Both the position numbers and the translations under genes were made by a program. From NCBI RefSeq assembly GCF_014805685.1, contig NC_060909.1, forward strand, positions 1,193,792-1,257,791: a stretch of 64,000 bases of DNA, in the 5' to 3' direction. Below the pieces are notes generated by a model. It made no database searches. It was not told the origin of the DNA and saw only the letters and a program-made list of their open reading frames with translations. Source of the DNA: Silurus meridionalis (Eukaryota > Chordata > Actinopteri > Siluriformes > Siluridae). Shown piece after piece: positions 56,288 through 64,000 of this stretch (position 1 is its first letter; each line of letters begins with the position of its first letter).

Positions 56288-56490
56288 ATTACTGCACTCC
56301 TGTTGGACAGAATCCTGTAGTAATACACTCCTATTGGATGGATTCACTGTAATACTCTAGACCTTTTGGACGAATCACTGTAATACTGCACTCCTGTTGT
56401 ACAGAATCGCTGTAATACTGCACTCCTATTTGACAATCGCTGTAATACTGCACTCCTATTGGACAGAATTATTGTAGTACTACACCCTGA
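56288..56490 (+). repeat. ~32-bp minisatellite with CCAAT-box core, array 2
   Basis: Six more units of the same repeat in the same orientation, such as GTAATACTGCACTCCTATTG. Cores lie at about 56301, 56332, 56362, 56394, 56427 and 56454. Two keep exact ATTGGA cores of the CCTATTGG type. Confidence 0.88.
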
Positions 56491-57229
56491 ACTGCAACCT
56501 TTTAAAAAACATGTAGAAATCTGTATGCCTATGAAAAATGACTTACATCACCCATTTGTTTTTATAAGCAAATCCTGCTTATAAATAAAATCTATATGTG
56601 ATTATGTCCATTCTGTGGCTCTTTTTTGTACTGTTTCATGACAAATAAAAAATAAACACGATTAAAAACTAAACAAGACATTACGGTCTCCAGTAATTTC
56701 GAGGTACGTGCTTGGAGCGATAAAGACGAAGTAAAGTTTGATATGACACTGTGACGCATCGGAGGGATTTGACAATCGAACTGGCAGAATATTTTAAAAT
56801 GTAGCGACACCAATGACATCTGGCCGTTTGTGATTGGATCGCTGAAGACAGATGTTATTACCAGATGTGAACGAGGCCAAGGCTGCGTGCGATTACGTGA
56901 CTGTAACCCAGAGCTGCAGTTTATCTGATGGCGAGCTGTCAAAAAAAAAATCGACACGACTGTACTCATTCCAGCTTATGCTCATTACCTAGACTGTAGC
57001 GATTTTAATACCCTGATAACATGCAATAGGAATCTTCTCTGCAGATGCTAAGGATTCGTTTTGCATGGAATCGATTTCCGGTACACGGAGTGCTCTGAAA
57101 AATCCTTGACGGGAAAAAAAGGCTTTTGTTTAGTTGTTTCCATGGCAGCGGTGGAAGGTATGTAGGTAAGGCAGCGAATCTGAAATGAAAAGGAAGCTGT
57201 TCGATGTTACACGGCCTACATGGTCACTT
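56491..57229. other. Unrecognised DNA
   Basis: The 125-residue minus frame at 56592-56969 has no recognised domain. No repeat family recognised. Confidence 0.4.
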
Positions 57230-57640
57230 AAAGAGGCTGTGAATGCCACACATGGACTTGGGAAAGCACACAAGGAGACTACCAGAAGGGGCTAATCTTC
57301 CCCCGATCTTCCTCTTTCAGGCAGCTTGCATCAGAACCAGCCAAGGCCTGGGGTAATTGTCTCAGACCTGGGTTTCTAATTTTATCACGGCAAGGGCCGG
57401 ATAGGGTCTTAACCGTAATGGAAGTTGATCTGGAGGGCAAACAAAGGGCTCCGGCTGCGTGTGGGCCGCCAGTCGCTTTTCAGACACCCAAAGACACCCC
57501 CCCACCACCACCCCAAATTCTCCTGCTTGGCCCCGGTGTCACTTCCAATCGTCCTCGAGTTGTGCAGCAGAGCGCTGCCCCCGCGTTCTCATTTTCTCCT
57601 CATCGGAAACCTGTCTCTGCAGGAGGAGAGGATATGCATG
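57230..57640. other. Candidate conserved noncoding element
   Basis: A 400-bp repeat-free block with a compositionally complex, GC-richer sequence between AT-rich flanks (words GGGGCTAATCTTCCCCC, CAGGCAGCTTGCATCAG, GGCCGGATAGGGTC). Overlapping frames of 73-145 residues occur in all three plus frames, which argues against a single coding exon. Confidence 0.28.
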
Positions 57641-58479
57641 GATTAAAGCTGGGGAGAATTACGACAAAGTTAACACGAGGGACTGGGAAAATGAGTCTGG
57701 CGGCAGGAAGGAGGGAGGGGGCGAGCAAAAGACAGAATGCTCCTGTGAAAAACCGAAACGAGTACACGCTCTGGCATTTCTGCGTTACTCCGGTGACCTG
57801 GTTTGCAAATGGATACGTGAAAGTCTCCAAAAAAAAAAAAAAAAAAAAAGCATAAACGCCAACCCAGCCTGACGTAATCGGACCGAGAATCTCTTTTCAT
57901 TTTAAATGTAGTGTTTGTTTTTATTACTGATTATTGATGCTGAAGCTGCATCTCACTAACTAAAACCACACAAACTCCTTTTAAACATTCTTTATAGTTC
58001 ACTCGAAAATGAGGCTCAGTCAAAATAATCATCACGTATCACTTATTTATTCAGATCTGAGATTCCTGCTAGACTCTGTGGGAATAACAGTCGACTGCCA
58101 CATGCAGCTGTCAACCTGTCAGCGTACGCAGCATTGTATCGCACGTCGGACCAGACAAGGACACGTCTACCGAGACGTTTCGAAACCGATAATCACTGCA
58201 CGCTAACCCACACAATTCCAGAGCTGTATATTATATATCTAAAAAAAACAGAACTGCTGAACGAATAAATAGTGCAGTAGCAACAAACAAGTGCCGCAGC
58301 TTTTGATTTCACATGTAGACTGTGTGTCCGTCTGTAATGTAAAGTAAAGGTGTAAAAGCAAGGGTATGTTTTCGTTTTCTTTTTAGCAAGGATCGTAACC
58401 ATATAACAAAGTGATGATTTTGTTTAATACTGGATGTGATGTTATGTGGCCATATTAACTCCCGGTGATGATGTACTCA
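57641..58479. other. Unrecognised DNA with A-tract
   Basis: A-tract at 57827-57849. No gene or known repeat. Confidence 0.45.
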
Positions 58480-59060
58480 GAACTATGGTTGCAAACTTTT
58501 ATTTTTTATTTTTAAGACTCGAAGCTTTCACATGAAATTAGTGAGAATTAATGGAAATAAGCTGTAAAAATTTACAAAATTGCAGGTTAACCTTTAACAG
58601 GGAACTTAAATGTAGTTTAAACAACCAGATTTAATGCCATTTCAGCTGAATGTCTACCCCAAATCACATGCACACAGCACACTTACTGCAGGATAATTAC
58701 GGCTTTAACTCCCACATGCACTGTACATTCCTCCATAACATAACGCATAATCATTTCTTGAATCCTGCGTTTAAAATAATATCAAAAATGACCATCTTGG
58801 AAATTATTTACATAAACTACATAAATTCTAGTTCTTGTCAAACAACTGAGCCACCGCGTAACACTACTGATGATCGATCACGGCGTGTCGATAGTTCAGT
58901 GTTATTTCCACTATTTGGACTCGCGAAAGAAAGAAATACAACCACCACAGAAACTAACAAACAAAAACTTTCCGAAGTGCTGCTGAAGCATTTTAAGGAA
59001 CATCGGATGTCACGTTACATGGACATCGAAAAAATAAGACGTGTTCAGAATTTTTAGACT
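58480..59060 (+). mobile_element. Probable hAT-like transposon fragment
   Basis: The left part carries GGTTGCAAACTTTTA, TAATGGAAATAAGCTGTAAA, TTTACAAAATTGCAGGTTAA and CAGGGAACTTAAATGTAG, words I associate with a teleost DNA transposon (probably hAT). A 135-residue plus frame (58650-59057) follows; its C-terminal half is hydrophilic and basic, with no conserved catalytic motif I can point to. It may be the remains of the element's first exon. Classification is tentative. Confidence 0.45.
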
Positions 59061-60651
59061 TTTTAAGGCCTACATTATTTTTACATTTTGGAAATTTTTC
59101 AGACTTTTCAGATCCTATGGACAGAACCTGGAAGTTCTTTTACAGTGAGTTCTGGATATGGTTATGTGTGTAGTTAGAGTGTTTGTAGTGCAAATGATTT
59201 ACTTAATAACTAACTAAGTTTATTAGATTGGAAGGAATGAAGAACATCCAGGAGCCTCTTTGAAAATTCACACCGATGACGTCTTTAATTCTGTAAGCTG
59301 TTCACGAAGCAATTTATTTTATTAAATAACAAATCATGACCTAAACCTCAAATATTAATTACAACCTAATATACTAACCAAGTAATCAATGAAGTAAATC
59401 CTTTTCACAACACCAGAGACATGACAAACGAGACGTCTGTGTCCCCAACATGCACTAATTCCCCTCCACGGCTTCTCTTTCACTACCCATCCCGAAGCAT
59501 CCTGAGGTTGCGCCAGCTTCAGTTGTGTCCCACCTCATGTAGTATTTGATATAATAGAATAATTGGGATATACTGACAAACATAATAAAGCACTGTAATT
59601 ATATGCAAATTAAATATTCTAGCACATTCCTAGTGAGTCGGTGCTTAATTCGTTCTCGAGTTAGATCGCTCCGATGCTCAGTCATGCACCTGCCTTAGGG
59701 TTCCCCTGTCATACTGTCATAATCTCATCCACTTGTACCTCCAGGTAAAAAAAACAATCTGTGATTCTCATTTTAAACAATACTGCACCCATAAATCATA
59801 TAAAGTTCCAAACATGATACATGATAGGTAATATCGCAGACTAGCGTGTTTGCCGGGTTTACGTTAGCTAGCATGTGTGTGACGTGTACCGGCTTAGCGA
59901 GCTAGGGAGATGTTACACAGAGCACTTTCTGGGAATAAGTTGGAAAGACAAAAATAACTAAATGAGAGCAATGGTTTGTGAAAAAATCTAACCTCCTGTG
60001 CACCTCCTGCTCGACAAAGAACCCTCACAGATAAATCAGGAAAGAAAAATACCAGATTTCAAAATCTCAAAGATTTGTGCACGTGCTACTCGGACTTCCG
60101 TTCAATGTTGCACACACTTAGATGTAACCTACGAGCTGCTGCATGCATCGAAAGCTCTTTAGTCGTAGCACGGCGCATTGGAGATTTGCATCGCCTCGAA
60201 GTGGCCTAAAGGTTCCCACCCTGACTAACACCCCACGCCCTGCTGAAACTAATTTCTTCGTCCATCTTCACACTTCGGCACAGAATACACAGTCTGGCTT
60301 TCCCTGTTCTCTCAAATGTGCACGTCCTGCACGCTAAACCACAGTGACACACTGCTTCTGGCTTCCTGTCAAGAAAAGGAGAGAAAAAAAAAGCACCTCC
60401 GTGAAAAGGAGGTGCGAGGTCAAAAGGGTGTCTTATAAAAAATTTAAGAGAATACCGTGCAAGTCTGCGATGTGTTCAATTATTCATTTTATCTCATATA
60501 TCATTTTAATGAAACAAAGAGCATGCAACATGGCTACACGAAAACGTACACACGCATACATATGACGAGTGAGAAAGAGAGAGAGAGAGATGCAATTCTC
60601 CCAGATCAGAAGGTCTCAAATAGAAAGATCCCAATCGACTCAGATGAAAAG
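59061..60651. other. Unrecognised DNA
   Basis: 1.6 kb, AT-rich to about 59600 and mixed after that, with a short GA run near 60575. No gene supported. Confidence 0.4.
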
Positions 60652-60776
60652 CCAAAAAAAAAAAAAAAAAAAAAAGGAAAGGCATTACGACAACATGCTA
60701 AAAGTGAAAGCTATATTCTGAATCCATGCATATATAATCAGCGGAATGACCCTTGGGCTCTTGTTTTTTTTTTTCA

Positions 60777-60834
<58 letters not shown>
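60652..60834. repeat. A-tract and (CA)28 microsatellite
   Basis: A homopolymer at 60654-60675, then about 100 bp of unique DNA, then a perfect AC tract at 60778-60834. Confidence 0.93.
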
Positions 60835-60838
<4 letters not shown>

Positions 60839-61468
60839 AAGCCTACACATTAAAATTCAAATGAAGCTTTTACAAGGAGGCAAGAGGGTTGGTATGTTCA
60901 GACTAAAACACTGTACTCATCACACAATGTTCTCTGATGCAGGAAATAATGCTGACATGTCTACCTTCAACCATGGCGCCTTCGATTATCGTCGACATAA
61001 CCGCACTAATCCGATTTGCACAACTGGGTTCATCCTTCCAGCCGAGACACACGGGTTAGTCACTGCAACTCTGCACATACAAATAAGTTTCGATACCCTT
61101 CATTTCCTGAGGTACCAGAGACAAACTCCTTCCTCTGTATGCAGCAAGGGAACAAAGTAGAGAAGGCAGAGAAGAGAGGGACTGGTTCACAAAAGTGTTG
61201 AGAAATTCGAAATAACGGATTGCTAAGTGTTTTTTTCTTTTTTTTTGGATTCGCTGAAATTGTGCAAGATTCACTTGTGGTGGTTCTAAAAGAACATCCT
61301 GTAAAGGAAACGTGTCGAGTCACATGGCCACAACAGCGACAGAGGGTTAAGTAACTGACAATTTCCCCCTTAAAAGCACGTATTAGAAAGCTTGGAAAGG
61401 AGAAAAAAAAAAAAGCATGAATGTGAGCATGTGTAGAATATTTGTATAATTATTTATAGGAAAGAAAA
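60835..61468. other. Unrecognised DNA
   Basis: No gene or known repeat; A/T runs at 61229-61246 and 61403-61414. Confidence 0.4.
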
Positions 61469-61775
61469 TAGCATGTGGTTCTTCTGCAAACTGCTGCAAC
61501 CACAAAGTCGAAAGGTTTATAGTTCTATAGAATGTCTTTGTATACTGTAGATTTACAATTTCCCTTTTAAAAATGAACACACCCAAACCTGTTCCTGTTC
61601 CAGCATGATGATACAACAGTGCACAAACCTGAGCTCCTAAAAGACTTGGCTTGTTTTTGTTAAGGCTGGAATAGAAGAGTGTCCTGCACTTGAGGAAACC
61701 TGAATCGTCAGAGACTGATCTCAATAATACTCATGCACCTGAACAGCCACTAATTTACCAAAACAACAAACTGGG
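61469..61775 (+). mobile_element. Tc1-A copy, plus strand, strongly diverged
   Basis: Words: GCATGTGGTTCTTCTGCAAA, AGAATGTCTTTGTATACTGT, ACCCAAACCTGTTCC, GTTCCAGCATGATGATAC, then a scrambled 3-prime half. Termini are not recognisable. Confidence 0.75.
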
Positions 61776-61851
61776 ACTAGTATCTGGTACGTATGGTTGA
61801 CGTGCGATTGATCAGGTATTCACAAAACATTTCTGCATATACTTTCTGACA

Positions 61852-61859
<8 letters not shown>

Positions 61860-61883
<24 letters not shown>
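61860..61883. repeat. A-tract
   Basis: Homopolymer A of about 24 bp. Confidence 0.9.
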
Positions 61884-62148
61884 GTTTCAAGTTCCTTCCT
61901 TCTGCAAAATGCAACGTTCAAGTTTGATTTCACAACCCTGCAGTGTCTTCTGTAGGCTAGCGAAAATGGCTGCTTCCACGCTATCGCTACGTCGTATTGG
62001 TGTGCGCGCACCCGTGTCCAACGCTATAAAACCACACGTGCTGAATGCAATCAAACTGACCTTCATGGTGCAAGGGCATAGACTGAGAGTCTTGCACAAG
62101 ATACATGTCTCATCACAGCCTAAATGTGTTGTGGGTACTTCTACCTCG

Positions 62149-62150
<2 letters not shown>
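61884..62150. other. Unrecognised DNA
   Basis: CpG-bearing unique stretch. No gene supported. Confidence 0.4.

Positions 62151-62219
<69 letters not shown>
62151..62219. repeat. (AC)34 microsatellite
   Basis: AC tract of 69 bp. Confidence 0.97.
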
Positions 62220-62230
<11 letters not shown>

Positions 62231-62484
62231 CACCATATACAAAACAATACACATTGTTCTACATGATGTGAAAATCATAGGAACAGTGAACATGATAAAA
62301 GCACACACATACTTTTAACAGTTGAGGAGGAATTTTTCCTCATTCCAGTCAAAGAAATGCTCACTGAAATACAAGCAAAAAGTAACACATTTTCAGTTTA
62401 TTCTAATAGAAGGCTTCTAAACATAAACCTCTTCAGTCTTTTGCTCTTGTGTGATCTAATCAACAATTAAAAGCATGATAACAT

Positions 62485-62705
62485 CCCTGACCCTGTGCCA
62501 GCTCCATGAAGATCTGCTTTACAAGGGTTGCAGTGGAAGACTCCTGCTCTGACCTCAACCCACCTGAACAATTATTGTGAATTCTGACTGCACCCCAGGC
62601 CTCTTCACCTCACTAACATCAGTATCAGACTTTACTTAAAAGCAGAATGAAATCTCACAAATCTCCACAGAATCACAATCCACAAACATCTGTGTATATA
62701 CAGTG
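62485..62705 (+). mobile_element. Tc1-A 3-prime half, plus strand
   Basis: Starts at CCCTGTGCCAGCTCC and runs through CATGAAGATCTGCTTTACA, CTGCACCCCAGGCCTC and CATCAGTATCAGACTTTACT. It ends in the eroded terminus CCACAAACATCTGTGTATAT then ACAGTG, with TA at 62706-62707. Confidence 0.83.
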
Positions 62706-62754
62706 TATTTGCATGATATCCTGGGTTAAGGACGGCCTGGTTGCTTAAAAGTAA

Positions 62755-62850
62755 TGTATAACTACACCTGAACTTCCAGTCAATCTGTTGATTGGCGGGT
62801 TCACGTTATGTGTAGATTTGTGTGCATGTGAACAATATTAGGCCAAGTTA
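62755..62850 (+). repeat. R2 dispersed repeat, partial copy
   Basis: ACACCTGAACTTCCAGTCAA aligns with the R2 3-prime half. The sequence beyond is only weakly similar. It starts about 50 bp after a Tc1-A end. Confidence 0.45.
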
Positions 62851-64000
62851 AAGCTATTGTTTCAGAAAACTGAACAGTCATAGGAACAGGTTTCTCTGCC
62901 ATTCTTCCTTGTTTGGGCTGGAACAATAGCCAGATTCTACGACTCCAAATGCGCCGTGTACACCCTCGTTAAACACAGTGTAATATTAACCACATAAAAC
63001 CTTTGCTTTGCCCGAATTTATCTGATGTGTCTGGAAACAGCATCACATTACTTAAACAGATTAACACGACTTTGTATGCAAGATACATTTTTACGAACTG
63101 AAGAACACGTATTGAGCAATAAAAACAATGACACAAGTCTATTCGGTCGATTCCTAGAAGAGGTAAAACATCAATCTATTTTAAACTTATAGACACTTCC
63201 TCTGTTATTATGATGTCTGAAAAAATGGAGACGGCTGAGCTCAGCCATAGTGCTCCTTCCTGAGTGGAGAATGTTGGATAATGGGGCCCTGTTTCTGCCA
63301 CCCTTTATTTAGATTTTGGAGCGTAAAAATTTAAAGAAAGACTAGAAAAAACTAAAAAGAAAGAGAAAGCCAGCTCCTTGGGCCCTGGTTCTCAGGGAAA
63401 GGACTCTGAATCTAATACATACTGAATACATGTAAAATCTCTCTCTAGTGGGAGTCATCATGAGAAATGCGTTTTCCTGAGAAGTTAAAAAGGAGTTCAG
63501 GTGAGGTATCGTGTCCGTTTCTAAAGCATGTTTAACTAGAAACTGCAGATACCAAACAGGTTCCTCCACAAACTTGTACTGCTCCACCACTGACACTCCA
63601 ATTGTCTAAATTAAAATCCTGGAATAAAGGGTAACTGTGATTGTGTGTACAGTGCAATTTTAGCCATGATGGGTCAACGGTAAGTGGGTTACCAAACAAT
63701 TATTTCAAAAACCTACTCAAAATACGGCATGATGCAAAGCATGAACTTTCTGCAAGGCATTTCATATTGTGGGTAACTGCTAAGTTTATCCCGCTGAGCA
63801 ATTCCTGGTCCTGCAACAAACATAGAGGCAATTCGGGTTTAAGTGTACCCCGTATAGTCAGCAAGCTAATTCAAAACTGTGCGTTTATGTTTACTACATC
63901 AAAAAACTTTCCTGTCCAATGCTGTGTAGAGTACGTGTGTCCACGTGTCACAAAAGTTCCTGCAGGAGTCTGCTGATGTGGCGCAAAATCGCCTTGAATG
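62851..64000. other. Unrecognised DNA to window end
   Basis: Mixed, mostly AT-rich sequence. The frames at 63342-63596 (minus) and 63641-63976 (plus) show no domain. No known repeat recognised. Confidence 0.4.

Overview
The window looks like noncoding DNA from a teleost fish genome, either a gene desert or the inside of a very large intron. The evidence is the very high density of long (AC)n/(GT)n microsatellites, several Tc1/mariner families with TA target sites, tRNA-derived SINEs with teleost-type tails, and hAT fragments whose ends start AGGGCTGCAAC. An otophysan such as a catfish is possible, but the sequence alone does not settle it. I see no host protein-coding exon I would defend, and no rRNA gene, functional tRNA gene, CRISPR array or bacterial/viral operon. 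Nearly all open frames are dinucleotide-repeat readings (poly-TH, poly-CV), transposon relics or chance frames.

Layout. 1-9 kb: SINEs, Tc1 relics (one split by a nested SINE) and AC/GT/AT microsatellites. 10.0-10.7 kb: a 31/23-bp minisatellite with a 116-bp higher-order period. 12-26 kb: mostly unique DNA with microsatellites, three Tc1 copies with recognisable terminal repeats, a G-poor degenerate 40-bp array (14.3-14.6 kb), a cluster of CACGTG E-boxes and RFX X-boxes (20.2-20.8 kb) and a CpG-dense block (24.1-24.5 kb). 26-37 kb: repeat-poor, with several stretches whose look suggests conserved regulatory DNA. 38-47 kb: mariner, SINE and Tc1 relics, including a frameshifted Tc1 transposase at 43.6-44.5 kb. 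50.1-53.8 kb: a 16-bp-unit AT-rich array broken into four blocks by three DNA transposons. 55.0-56.5 kb: two arrays of a ~32-bp unit carrying an inverted CCAAT box. 58.5-64 kb: hAT-like and Tc1 relics, two long AC tracts and otherwise unrecognised DNA.

The most common mobile family, called Tc1-A here, is a Tc1 element cut down to about 0.33-0.48 kb. It keeps ~25-bp ends and a scrambled remnant of the transposase C-terminus. At least 16 copies are present, and every copy after 12.7 kb lies on the plus strand. Two further dispersed families, R2 (four copies) and R3 (two copies), were found by comparing the window with itself. If there is function here it is most likely cis-regulatory; I found no undescribed multi-gene system.
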